This document shows, piece by piece, positions 9,683-18,021 of a stretch of DNA of 64,000 nucleotides. A program made the translations under genes and the position numbers. Under the pieces are notes generated by a model that did not search any database, was not told the DNA's origin, and worked only from the letters and a program-made list of their open reading frames with translations. The DNA is from SXXZ01 sp041177965 (GTDB lineage: Bacteria > Verrucomicrobiota > Verrucomicrobiia > Limisphaerales > UBA9464): positions 5,318-69,317 of the forward strand of contig JBEGWF010000012.1 of the NCBI GenBank assembly GCA_041177965.1, given 5' to 3'. The first letter of the stretch is position 1; each line of letters opens with the position of its first letter.

Positions 9683-11491
9683 TCAAGGCACCCGGCGGAT
9701 CCGCCACCATTCGGCGGATTCGCCCGCGGGCAGGTCGAACACCCTTTCCACCGTGTCATCGGCTTGGACGACACCCGGGGGGACCGAATAGGTACCGCTG
9801 AGCACCGTGGCGATGGCGGTCACGGTGCCTGAACCGGAAAGCGCGACCCGTTCGAGAACAAACCCCAGGTCGCGTGCTCCCCGAGTCCGCAGGCGCACCT
9901 GATTTCCGGGAATCCGTTCCACCGACAACGTGGGTCGCGGGGTCTCCGAAGACACCAGGGGTTCGGCCCTCCAATTCGCGGGCAGATGGGCCGGCTCGGT
10001 GGACACGATCCGGGCCAGGCAACGGTCGGAGGCCGCGGCCTCCACCGGCCAAGGGGCCGTCGAACGATAGTCGAGCTGGTCGACCACATAATAGGGCACG
10101 AAGCCCGCATCCGGCCTGGGCGGCAACTGGGGGACATCGGGGCGGAGGAGGGTCAACCGTTCGCCCTCGGAGGCCAGTTGACCCGTATAGGGGCCCAACA
10201 CCACCTGCGACTCGGGCAACCCCAGAAGACGGCGGACGGCGGCCGGAGCGTTGGTGTTGGCCACGATCCATCGGGCGCCGGGAGGCATGGTCTGCGGCTC
10301 GGTGAAGGTGAATCCGATGCCGCCCTCGATGCGCCATCCGTTGGTGGGATAGGCGGGATCGTAGAGGGGCACCGGCTGGTTGGCCACGTTCTCCAGCTCC
10401 ACGAACTCGATGTCGCCGGCCGGAGCCGCGTAGCGGAGTCGCCGGAACACCACCGGTCCGAGGGCGTGCGGCGCGTTGGTGCCCCCGAGCCCCTGCCGGA
10501 AGAGGTTGAGCAACAGCGGATCCATGGAGTTGTCGATGCCCGTTCCGAGTGTCATGCGCTGCATCAACAGGAACGGGCCCTCGCCGTCGGGATGTCTCCC
10601 GAAGCTCACCCCGTTGGGGCTGGCCGGAAACTCCTGGACGTCTTCCCAACGCCGGGGAACGCCCTGGGCGTCGGCCGACAGGAGCGTGACCACACCTCCC
10701 CGAGAGGCGCCGAAGGTGAAGGCCGTGCGCCCCGGGCCGGGCTCCAGAAGGTTGAACTGGTATTCGTAGATCATCCGGAACCCGCGGGGCGGAACAACGG
10801 TGCCGGCCGGGATGCGGAACCTGAAGGGATCGATCGGGTCGTTCGACAGGAACCATCCGCCCACGTCGATCGGCTGGTCGGTGCGATTGAACAGCTCGAC
10901 CGCGTCCTCGAGCGGGGGATCGGTGTGCGCCAGCAATTCGTTGACGACGACCCGATTGGGGGGGCCAGAGCCGGCGGTGCCCGGCGAACCGACATACTCG
11001 GCGCTGGCCCGCCAACGGGCTGGGTCGGAGGGGTCTCCGGTGGCATCCGACCGCTCGAGGGATCCGCCGTTGCCGGCAGGGCGGCTCGGCCAGTCGCCAT
11101 CGACGCCGTACTTCACCTGGGCCAGGAGGGATCCGTCGACCCCGGACAGCACGATACTCTCACCGCCGTTGTTGAGGGCTCCCGAGAAGGATCCGGCAAG
11201 CAATCCGGACACCGGACCGTATCTCGAGGCGAACATCGTCGGATTGCGGCAGATCACCGCGCGGGCCCCGGGCTGGAGGACGAAGGGGGTCGGGAAGGTG
11301 AAGCCCACCCCGGCCGTGAAGGTCGCTCCCGAAAGGTCGACCGGCACGGATCCCGGATTGAGGAGCTCCAGGAATTCGGCCTCGGCAAAGGCGGACCCAC
11401 CCGGGGGTTCGTACATCAGCTCGCTGATGACCACCGATTGCGCGGAGACCGACAGGGTCCAGGCCAGCAAGGTGGCGACCGTCCCGCACAT
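9683..11491 (-). CDS. Exported protein with multiple lamin-tail (LTD) domains
   Basis: A 602-residue secreted protein starting with a signal peptide (MCGTVATLLAWTLSVSAQS). It contains at least two, probably three, lamin-tail-like beta-sandwich domains: around residues 20-125 (VVISELMYEPPGG, FLELLNPGSVPVDLSG), 179-300 (VVVNELLAHTDPP, AVELFNRTDQPIDVGGW) and 350-470 (EFVELENVANQPVPLYD, a degenerate copy). The hallmark E(F/L)xEL.N...VDLSGW pattern supports the call. In Verrucomicrobia such domains occur on large surface or secreted proteins, often with CotH or nuclease partners; none is present here. An open frame continues upstream to 12763, but that is antisense to eboE. Function unknown; attachment or binding is a guess. 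Confidence 0.8.
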   Translation of the reverse strand: MCGTVATLLAWTLSVSAQSVVISELMYEPPGGSAFAEAEFLELLNPGSVPVDLSGATFTAGVGFTFPTPFVLQPGARAVICRNPTMFASRYGPVSGLLAGSFSGALNNGGESIVLSGVDGSLLAQVKYGVDGDWPSRPAGNGGSLERSDATGDPSDPARWRASAEYVGSPGTAGSGPPNRVVVNELLAHTDPPLEDAVELFNRTDQPIDVGGWFLSNDPIDPFRFRIPAGTVVPPRGFRMIYEYQFNLLEPGPGRTAFTFGASRGGVVTLLSADAQGVPRRWEDVQEFPASPNGVSFGRHPDGEGPFLLMQRMTLGTGIDNSMDPLLLNLFRQGLGGTNAPHALGPVVFRRLRYAAPAGDIEFVELENVANQPVPLYDPAYPTNGWRIEGGIGFTFTEPQTMPPGARWIVANTNAPAAVRRLLGLPESQVVLGPYTGQLASEGERLTLLRPDVPQLPPRPDAGFVPYYVVDQLDYRSTAPWPVEAAASDRCLARIVSTEPAHLPANWRAEPLVSSETPRPTLSVERIPGNQVRLRTRGARDLGFVLERVALSGSGTVTAIATVLSGTYSVPPGVVQADDTVERVFDLPAGESAEWWRIRRVP

Positions 11492-11596
11492 CCGTTTCCA
11501 ATGCACCTCGGGACGATAGCGACGGTTGTGAAAACGCGAAAGAGCGCTTCGAAGAGAGCTTTTTCTCGGAGCCCGACCGGGGTTCAATGCCCGGCC

Positions 11597-12775
11597 ATGC
11601 GACTGACCCACGGACTGCACCTGGCCTATTGCACGAACATCCATCGCGGGGAGGACTGGGCGGAGACCTTCGCGGGGCTGGAAAGGCACACGCTGGCCGT
11701 CCAGACCCGGGTCTCCGGGGGCCGCCCGTACGCCATCGGGCTCCGCCTGAGCGACCGGGCGTCCCGGGAACTCGTCGAACCGGGAACCTTCCGGGCCTTC
11801 CGGGAGTGGCTGAAGCGCCACAACGCCTATGTCTTCACGATCAACGGGTTTCCATACGGTCAATTCCACGGTCAACGGGTGAAGGAGCAGGTCTACTGCC
11901 CCGACTGGTCTCGTCCCGAACGCCTGGAATACACCCGGAGGTTGTTCCGGATCCTCGCCGAACTCCTGCCGCCCGGGGTTTCCGGAAGCGTCAGCACGGT
12001 ACCGGTCTCGTACAAGGCCTTCGCGCGGACCCCGGACGAGCAGCATCGCGCCCTGAATCAACTCTGGGAGTGCGCCGATTTCCTCGAGGAACTCTCCCGC
12101 CGGTCGGGTCACGACCTTCATCTGGGGCTGGAACCCGAGCCCCTGTGCACCCTCGAGACCACCACCGAGTGCGTCGAATGGTTCGAGCGCCTCCGATCGG
12201 TGCGGCCCGGCGACCGGACCGTCGATCGCCGCCTCGGGGTGAACTACGACTGCTGCCACCTCGCCATCGAGTACGAATCCCCGGCCGAGGCCCTGGCTCG
12301 ACTGCGTTCGGCGGGCATCCGCCTGAGCAAGATCCACCTGAGCAATGCCTTGGCCGTGCGTCCGACCGTCGAGGTGCGAGAGGCGCTGCGGGCCTTCGCC
12401 GAGGACATCTATTTCCACCAGGTCATCGAGCGGCGCCCCGATGGAACCCTGGTCCGCCATGCCGACCTTCCGGAAGCGCTGCAAAGCCCCGATGGCCCAC
12501 CGGGATCCCCGCTGCCGGAATGGCGCATCCACTTCCACATCCCGCTGCACTCGGCTCCGCAGGGCGGCTTCGACACGACGGCCGACCACCTGATCGGGGT
12601 GCTCGACGCGGTCCGCGACGAACCGGGCCTGTGCCAGCACTTCGAGATGGAGACCTACACCTGGGAGGTGATGCCCGCGGCGATGAAGCGTCGCGACGTG
12701 GTGGACCAGCTTTCCGAGGAATACGCCTGGACCCTCGCCCGATTCGCCGAACGCGGTTTCCATCCCGCCGCGTGA
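11597..12775 (+). CDS. eboE: Metabolite traffic protein EboE (TIM-barrel, xylose-isomerase-like)
   Basis: A 392-residue TIM-barrel protein of the EboE family. Diagnostic stretches are AYCTNIHRGEDWAETFAGLE at residues 10-29, FTINGFPYGQFHG near 79-91, VKEQVYCPDWSRPERLEYT, SVSTVPVSYK, and LGLEPEPLCTLETT; GVNYDCCHLAIEYE and ETYTWEVMP lie in the C-terminal half. Those Glu, Asp and His residues sit where sugar-phosphate isomerase/epimerases hold their metal. The ebo cluster is known for moving metabolites such as scytonemin precursors to the periplasm in cyanobacteria and for related natural products elsewhere; the biochemical step of EboE is unknown. The ATG at 11597 gives the normal N-terminus. 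It stands alone, between the lamin-tail gene and hisS. Confidence 0.9.
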   Translation: MRLTHGLHLAYCTNIHRGEDWAETFAGLERHTLAVQTRVSGGRPYAIGLRLSDRASRELVEPGTFRAFREWLKRHNAYVFTINGFPYGQFHGQRVKEQVYCPDWSRPERLEYTRRLFRILAELLPPGVSGSVSTVPVSYKAFARTPDEQHRALNQLWECADFLEELSRRSGHDLHLGLEPEPLCTLETTTECVEWFERLRSVRPGDRTVDRRLGVNYDCCHLAIEYESPAEALARLRSAGIRLSKIHLSNALAVRPTVEVREALRAFAEDIYFHQVIERRPDGTLVRHADLPEALQSPDGPPGSPLPEWRIHFHIPLHSAPQGGFDTTADHLIGVLDAVRDEPGLCQHFEMETYTWEVMPAAMKRRDVVDQLSEEYAWTLARFAERGFHPAA

Positions 12776-12826
12776 CCCTCGCGGCCCCGGGACGTCCCGA
12801 TCGCCGGCGTGGCGGGCAGATGCGGG

Positions 12827-14086
12827 CTACCGGGCGGGATCGCTGGTGGCGAGGGCCGAGGCGAGGTCGCCGACCAGTTCGCATCGGCTGGCCAGATGCC
12901 GGGTGCGGTAGACGACGGCACCCCCGGCATCACGTTCGACGCGGTGGCTGTAGCGGGCACCCAGTTCGAGGGCCCGCTTGAGCTGCTTGTCGCCCTTGGC
13001 CGGGGTCAGGCTGTAATCGACGAGGCGACCGGCCTCCCGGAGCCTCTGGACCAATGCGAGCGACTCGGGGCGCAACGACTCGTCCTCGATGATCACCACC
13101 GAATCGAGGCCGGAGTCAGACGCCGGCAGCTTGCCCCGCGCCTTCAGCAACTCGAGCAGGACGACATCACCCATGCCGAAGCCCAGCGCGGGGATGTCCA
13201 CCCTGCCCCGGCTCAGCAACGCGACCAACTGGTCGTAGCGCCCTCCCCCGGCGATGGCCCGGAACTCGCCCTTCCGGTCGAACGCCTCGAAGACGATGCC
13301 CGTGTAGTAGGCGAGTCCGCGGATCACGTTGTAGTCGATGGCCACGTAATCGCGGAGCCCGCGGGCGGCGAGGTTGTCGAGCACGGCCCGGAGCTCGGGG
13401 GTGGGCTCGCCCGCCCGGATGAACTCCTGGACGTCGGCCATGGCGATGCCCAGCGCGGCGAGCTTCTCGGCCGTCACCTCCGGCTTTTCGCGCTCGATCT
13501 TGTCGATCACCTGGTAGAACTCGTAGGCCTTGGCCGGGTCCCCCCCGCGGGATTCGTGGAACCGCTGCCACGCCTGGCGGCTGCTGAGACGGATCACGAA
13601 ATCGCTCGAGTCGAGGCCGAGGCGGCGCAGCACGTCGATGAGCAGCGCGACGATCTCGGCGTCGGCGGAGACGTCCGGCTCGCCGAAGATGTCGCAGTTG
13701 AGCTGGAAGTGCTCCCGCAGACGCCCCTTCTGCTGCTTCTCATAGCGGAAGAGCTGGGGGAGCGAGAACCACTTGATGGGCTTCTTGTAGGCGCGCTCCG
13801 AGGCGGCGATCATGCGGGCCACCGTGGGGGTCATCTCCGGTCGCATCGCCACGGCACGGTCGCCCTTGTCCACGAAGTTGAAGAGCTGCCCCACGATCTC
13901 GGCACCGGATTTTGCGGTGTACAGTTCGAGGGGTTCGAGCGGAGGACCGTCGTATTCCCGGAAACCGTAGGCACGGGCGGTGTGCCGCCAGGCGGCGAAC
14001 AGGTGGTTGCGGGCGTCGCAGGACCACGCGTCCTTCAGCGGCAGCGGCTCGGGATAGAACTCTCGGAAACCGGGGAGGCATTCCAT
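12827..14086 (-). CDS. hisS: Histidyl-tRNA synthetase
   Basis: Class II aminoacyl-tRNA synthetase that charges tRNA-His. Motif 2 is recognisable as FRYEKQQKGRLREHFQLNCD, the histidine-specific signature as GLAYYTGIVFEAF, and GGGRYDQLV and GFGMGDVVL form motif 3 and the ATP site. A C-terminal anticodon-binding domain follows. Met at 14086 (MECLPGFREFYPEP) gives 419 residues, normal length; an upstream Met at 14158 would add a non-conserved leader. The gene is divergent from ilvB and its leader. Confidence 0.95.
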   Translation of the reverse strand: MECLPGFREFYPEPLPLKDAWSCDARNHLFAAWRHTARAYGFREYDGPPLEPLELYTAKSGAEIVGQLFNFVDKGDRAVAMRPEMTPTVARMIAASERAYKKPIKWFSLPQLFRYEKQQKGRLREHFQLNCDIFGEPDVSADAEIVALLIDVLRRLGLDSSDFVIRLSSRQAWQRFHESRGGDPAKAYEFYQVIDKIEREKPEVTAEKLAALGIAMADVQEFIRAGEPTPELRAVLDNLAARGLRDYVAIDYNVIRGLAYYTGIVFEAFDRKGEFRAIAGGGRYDQLVALLSRGRVDIPALGFGMGDVVLLELLKARGKLPASDSGLDSVVIIEDESLRPESLALVQRLREAGRLVDYSLTPAKGDKQLKRALELGARYSHRVERDAGGAVVYRTRHLASRCELVGDLASALATSDPAR

Positions 14087-14174
14087 GGGAGCGCGATTGA
14101 AGCCCCTGCCCCACGGCGGGGCAAGGCGCGGGTTGGCCCCGGATGCGGACATGCGCACAAACGCGGACCGAGGC

Positions 14175-14203
14175 TTGACCGGACCCCCGGATTCAGGTCA
14201 TTT
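14175..14203 (+). promoter_or_regulatory. Possible promoter of the ilvB leader
   Basis: A TTGACC hexamer at 14175-14180 matches the -35 consensus well. The hexamer 17 bases later (14198-14203, TCATTT) is a poor -10. If used, transcription would begin near 14210 and include the leader peptide and terminator described next. Supported mainly by position. Confidence 0.35.
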
Positions 14204-14215
14204 TTGCTGCGCATC

Positions 14216-14293
14216 GTGAACAACGCAGTCCAGACAGTACCCGTATCGGTAGGCGGCCCGGAGGCCGCCGGGGGTGCTTGTCGCTACGCTTGA
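14216..14293 (+). CDS. Putative Val-rich leader peptide of ilvB (attenuation)
   Basis: A 25-codon ORF starting GTG at 14216 and stopping at TGA 14291-14293. After the start it reads NNAVQTVPVSVGGPEAAGG, with four Val codons (GTC, GTA, GTA, GTA) within eleven. It sits between the putative promoter and an intrinsic terminator 16 nt downstream of its stop, the arrangement of amino-acid attenuators, and Val is an end product of the IlvB pathway. A perfect 7-bp hairpin (14252-14258 with 14263-14269) lies within it. No clear Shine-Dalgarno is visible, so translation is inferred, not shown. Confidence 0.45.
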   Translation: MNNAVQTVPVSVGGPEAAGGACRYA

Positions 14294-14309
14294 TGCAGCT
14301 TTCACAAGA

Positions 14310-14340
14310 ACCCACGGCCGGCGACGGTCGTGGGTTTTTT
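14310..14340 (+). terminator. Intrinsic terminator in ilvB leader (attenuator)
   Basis: An 11-bp stem (ACCCACGGCCG at 14310-14320 with CGGTCGTGGGT at 14325-14335, one G-U pair) is capped by a GCGA tetraloop and followed by six T residues. This is a strong rho-independent terminator pointing at ilvB, which begins 62 nt further on. The upstream gene hisS is transcribed the other way, so the terminator has no coding gene to end and most likely controls read-through into ilvB. Confidence 0.8.
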
Positions 14341-14402
14341 GTTCCGAACAGGGAAATCCACGACCACCGGCCAAGAACCCAGGAAACCCCAGGAAACAAC
14401 AC

Positions 14403-16274
14403 ATGAGCACGGCCACCCCGACGCAGAGCACCCAGACCCCAGCCAACAAGGACATCGGACCCCTGATGTTCGGACGCGACATCTTCGTCGAGGCGCTGGA
14501 GCGCGAGGGCTGCGAGGTCATCTTCGCCTACCCCGGCGGAGCGAGCATGGAGATCCACCAGTCGCTCACGAAGTCGAAGATCCGCACCATCCTCCCCCGC
14601 CACGAGCAGGGCGGCAGCTTCGCCGCCGAGGGCTATGCGCGTGCCACCGGCAAGGCCGGCGTGTGCATGGCGACCAGCGGTCCCGGCGCGACCAACCTCG
14701 TGACCGCCATCGCCGACGCCTACATGGACTCGTGCCCGCTCATCGCGATCACCGGTCAGGTGGCCCAGTCGATGATCGGCCGCGGTGCCTTCCAGGAGAC
14801 CGACATGATCGGCGTGACCCTGCCCATCGTGAAGCACTCCTACCTGGTCACCGACATCAACGACATCCCGCGGATCGTCAAGGAGGCCTTCTACATCGCC
14901 CAGAGCGGCCGCCCGGGGCCCGTGGTCATCGACTTCCCGAAGAACGTCCAGCAGCAGAAGGCCCGGCCGGTGTGGCCGACGCTCGACGAGGTGAAGGCCC
15001 GGCTCCGGGGCTACACCGACCGGGTGATCGCCGACGACCTGGCCCTCCACGAGATCATCGGCCTCATCGAGAAGTCCGAGCGCCCGGTCATCTACAGCGG
15101 CGGCGGCATCATCACCTCCGGCGCCTCGGCCGAGTTGCTGCAGTTCGCGGAGTCCACGCAGATCCCCCTCACCACCACGTTGATGGGCATCGGCGGATTT
15201 CCCGAGGAGCACCCCCTCTCCCTGCGCTGGCTCGGCATGCACGGCGCGGCCTTCGCCAACTGGGCGGTCAACGGTGAATACGAGCGCCGGAAGGATCCCT
15301 CCGAGCCGATGGTGAAGCTCAAGGACGGCTGTGACCTGCTGCTCGCCTTCGGCGTGCGCTTCGACGACCGGGTGACCGGCGCGTTCAGCGAGTTCGCCAA
15401 GGGCGCGACGATCGTCCACCTCGACATCGACGCCTCCGAGCACCACAAGAACAAGCGGGCCAACCTGGCGATCCAGGGCGACCTGAAGGACGCGCTGCAC
15501 CGCATCAACGCGCTCATCACCCAGCGCAAGGGCATCCGCAAGACCTACCCGGCCTGGCACGCCCAGATCGCCGAGTGGAAGGCCAAGGCCCCGTTCCGCT
15601 ACACGACCGAGGGCCAGATCATCGACTCGGCGCACATCAAGCCGTTCCACAAGGAGGGCGAGGAGTACATCCTGCCCCAGATGGTGCTCGAGGAGTTGTG
15701 GCGGCTGACGAAGGGCGAGGCGATCATCACCACCGGCGTCGGCCAACATCAGATGTGGGCCGGCCAGTGGTACAAGTACAAGTTCGCCCGGCAGTTCATC
15801 ACCAGCGCCGGCCTGGGTTCCATGGGCTACGGTTTCCCGGCGGCCCTGGGCGCCAAGGTGGCCCATCCCGACAAGCAGGTGGTCGACATCGACGGCGACG
15901 GATCCTTCCTGATGAACATCCAGGAACTGGCCACGGCGAACGTCGAGAAGATCGCCGCCAAGGCCATCGTGTTGAACAACCAGCACCTGGGCATGGTGGT
16001 GCAGTGGGAGGACAACTTCTTCGACGGCAACCGCGGCCACACCTACCTCGGCAACCCGGAAAACCGCTCCGGCATCTACCCCGACTACGTGAAGGTCTGC
16101 ACGAGCTTCGGCGTCCCCTGCGAACGCGTGGTCTACCGGAAGGACCTCCGGGCCGCCCTCGAGCGGATGTTGGCCTCCGAGACCGCCTACGTTCTCGACA
16201 TCATCACCCCCTACACCGAGCACGTGCTGCCGTTCATCCCGGCCGGCCGCACGGTGGCCGACATGCGCTGGTGA
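14403..16274 (+). CDS. ilvB: Acetolactate synthase, large (catalytic) subunit
   Basis: ThDP-dependent enzyme making acetolactate or acetohydroxybutyrate, the first common step of Val, Leu and Ile synthesis. Visible are FAYPGGASMEIHQ near 41-53, catalytic Glu68 in LPRHEQGG, the FAD-region GVRFDDRVTG, and the ThDP/Mg motif GDGSFLMN...VLNNQHLGMV from about residue 498 on. At 623 residues it is longer than the usual ~560-580: an extra charged stretch (GEYERRKDPSEPMVKLKDG) sits between the NWAV and DLLLAFG segments, and another before the C-terminal domain (IIDSAHIKPFHKEGEEY). No ilvN regulatory subunit follows; a terminator does. The start is the ATG at 14403. Confidence 0.93.
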   Translation: MSTATPTQSTQTPANKDIGPLMFGRDIFVEALEREGCEVIFAYPGGASMEIHQSLTKSKIRTILPRHEQGGSFAAEGYARATGKAGVCMATSGPGATNLVTAIADAYMDSCPLIAITGQVAQSMIGRGAFQETDMIGVTLPIVKHSYLVTDINDIPRIVKEAFYIAQSGRPGPVVIDFPKNVQQQKARPVWPTLDEVKARLRGYTDRVIADDLALHEIIGLIEKSERPVIYSGGGIITSGASAELLQFAESTQIPLTTTLMGIGGFPEEHPLSLRWLGMHGAAFANWAVNGEYERRKDPSEPMVKLKDGCDLLLAFGVRFDDRVTGAFSEFAKGATIVHLDIDASEHHKNKRANLAIQGDLKDALHRINALITQRKGIRKTYPAWHAQIAEWKAKAPFRYTTEGQIIDSAHIKPFHKEGEEYILPQMVLEELWRLTKGEAIITTGVGQHQMWAGQWYKYKFARQFITSAGLGSMGYGFPAALGAKVAHPDKQVVDIDGDGSFLMNIQELATANVEKIAAKAIVLNNQHLGMVVQWEDNFFDGNRGHTYLGNPENRSGIYPDYVKVCTSFGVPCERVVYRKDLRAALERMLASETAYVLDIITPYTEHVLPFIPAGRTVADMRW

Positions 16275-16318
16275 GTCCGGCGGGCATGCCCGCCTGCGTC
16301 TTTGCGAAGACCGCTGAC

Positions 16319-16357
16319 GAAAAGACCGGAATCCCCGAGTGGGGTTCCGGTCTTTTC
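16319..16357. terminator. Terminator after ilvB
   Basis: A 17-bp stem (16319-16336 with 16341-16357, a single bulged T, loop GAGT) ends in TCTTTTCC on the plus strand and carries AAAA on its other flank, so it could act in both directions. A perfect 16-bp palindrome, GGCGGGCATGCCCGCC (16279-16294), lies just after the ilvB stop codon and forms a second dyad. These separate ilvB from the secretion operon. Confidence 0.8.
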
Positions 16358-16508
16358 CATTCCAGCCCCGATCGGTTCCCGCGGGGATCCCGGGTGCGTT
16401 TTCGCCCCCTTCCCCAGGAGCGCCGCCCATCGAACGGGGGCGAAATTGGGTTGAATTGTCTCTCGTCGCGAACCGTCGGTGTTTGTTAGGCTTCAGGCCT
16501 TCAAGCGC

Positions 16509-17060
16509 ATGAGACTCTCGCTCCCATCCTCCGCACGACGCGTCCGCAACGCCGCGGGCTTCACGCTCATCGAAATCCTGCTGGTCATCGTGATCATCCT
16601 GCTCCTGGCCGGGGCCCTGGTGGTCTTCGTCCTTCCCCAACAGGAGGGGGCTGAAAAGAACACGACCCGGTTGCTGCTGAACAACGTCTCCAGCGCGCTC
16701 GACACCTACCGCCTGAACCTCGGCCACTACCCGACCGAGCAGGAGGGCGGCCTCAACGCCCTGCTCACCAAGCCCACCTTCGAGAACGAACGGCAGGGCG
16801 AGAAGTGGCAGGGTCCCTACCTGAAGCCCGGCACCCGCCTGGACGACCCTTGGGGATTCCCGATCCGCTATGAGGTGGTCGATCGCAGCCAGGGTTCCGA
16901 CGGCGCGAAGTCGGCCCTGCCCTACAAGCTCTTCTCCGTCGGGCCCGACGGTCAACCCGACAACGACGACGACATCAAGATGTCCACCGAATCCGACACC
17001 TCGGGTGCCGGTGGCGGTGCCGGTACCGGCGGCGGCACCACGGGCGGCTCCGCCAATTGA
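16509..17060 (+). CDS. gspG: Type II secretion major pseudopilin GspG
   Basis: Major pseudopilin that builds the T2SS pseudopilus. The prepilin site is Gly17|Phe18 followed by TLIEILLVIVIILLLAG with Glu at +5. The GspG fold is confirmed by GHYPTEQEGGLNALLTKP, GPYLKPGTRLDDPWGFPIRYE and the calcium-loop region LFSVGPDGQPDNDDDI. The mature protein ends with a Gly/Thr/Ser-rich tail (about 20 residues), which is unusual. A start at GTG 16479 is possible, but ATG 16509 gives a normal short basic leader. First gene of the operon; gspH begins 7 nt after its stop. Confidence 0.93.
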   Translation: MRLSLPSSARRVRNAAGFTLIEILLVIVIILLLAGALVVFVLPQQEGAEKNTTRLLLNNVSSALDTYRLNLGHYPTEQEGGLNALLTKPTFENERQGEKWQGPYLKPGTRLDDPWGFPIRYEVVDRSQGSDGAKSALPYKLFSVGPDGQPDNDDDIKMSTESDTSGAGGGAGTGGGTTGGSAN

Positions 17061-17067
17061 GCGCATC

Positions 17068-17976
17068 ATGACGCCGATCACCCGCCTCACCGGATCCCGT
17101 CGAGACGGCTTCACGTTGGTGGAGCTCCTCCTCGCGGTGACCCTGCTGGCGGGATTGATGGCCGCGGCCGTCTTCGGGTTCTCCGCCCTCCACCGGAACG
17201 CCCAGCTCAACGAAGGGGTGGAACGGGTCGAAACGGCCATGCGTTTCGCCCGGGCACACGCGGCCAACACCGGTCGCAAGGTCCAGGTGGTGGTGACCAC
17301 CACCGAAGCCGGAACCGCCACGACGACGTCGGGATCCAGTGGGAGTGATTCGGTCGACGGATACGGGGTGCCCCCTTCGCTGAGCATCCTCTGGGAGGCC
17401 GACCCGACCCGCGCTCCCGGGGTCTTCGAGGCGATCCCGAGCCTCTCCGCCGACATGGCCGACGTGGGGGATCTGATCGAGATCCGATCCATCGACCGGG
17501 ATTCCGGGAAGGATGCCTCGGGAATCTCGAACCCGGGAGCGAACCCTTCCTCGATCGCCTCGTCGACCGGCCCCGCGATGTCCATGCCCGGGGCCGAAAT
17601 CGGCGCTGAAACCGAGGGCCAATACGAGTCGGAATCCGCCGCGCTCACCACCCGCGAACCGTCCGCCTCGGCCGGCCGCGACCTGCCGCCCGGCGAGGCG
17701 ACCATCACCTTCTATCCCGACGGTTCCTGCGACGGGGCGACCCTGGTGCTGGCCTCGCGGGACATCGACGACTCGCGCGAAGTCGCCGTGCACCTCGAGA
17801 GCGTCACGGGCACCACCCGTCGACAATGGCGCGAACCCGCAGGCTCCGCTGGCGGCGAAGCGATGCCGTCCACGACCGGTCCCGAGTCCTCGAAAGGGAC
17901 GGACAACCTCGCCCTGCGATCGACCTCCCCGAGGGCGTCGGCACCCCCGGCGGTCTCGCAGAAATCCCGGCGCTGA
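17068..17976 (+). CDS. gspH: GspH-type minor pseudopilin (enlarged)
   Basis: Minor pseudopilin with prepilin motif Gly14|Phe15 TLVELLLAVTLLAGLMAAAV. It is followed by RVETAMRFARAHAANTGRKVQVVV, typical of GspH/FimT, and later GEATITFYPDGSCDGATLVLA, the conserved C-terminal strands. At 302 residues it is much longer than the usual ~160-190. The excess is a low-complexity Ser/Pro/Thr/Gly/Glu-rich insert (about residues 90-205) and a similar C-terminal tail. The start at ATG 17068 lies 7 nt after gspG; the open frame upstream is a gspG shadow. Confidence 0.85.
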   Translation: MTPITRLTGSRRDGFTLVELLLAVTLLAGLMAAAVFGFSALHRNAQLNEGVERVETAMRFARAHAANTGRKVQVVVTTTEAGTATTTSGSSGSDSVDGYGVPPSLSILWEADPTRAPGVFEAIPSLSADMADVGDLIEIRSIDRDSGKDASGISNPGANPSSIASSTGPAMSMPGAEIGAETEGQYESESAALTTREPSASAGRDLPPGEATITFYPDGSCDGATLVLASRDIDDSREVAVHLESVTGTTRRQWREPAGSAGGEAMPSTTGPESSKGTDNLALRSTSPRASAPPAVSQKSRR

Positions 17977-18021
17977 ACTCCCCGAACGGGGCTTCCGCAG
18001 CACCGAATTCCCATCCCTGCG

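Noticed and set aside
9655..9690. Short imperfect direct repeat around GGAATCCATC between convergent genes
   Set aside because: Only about 10 bases per unit; no terminator or recognisable element.
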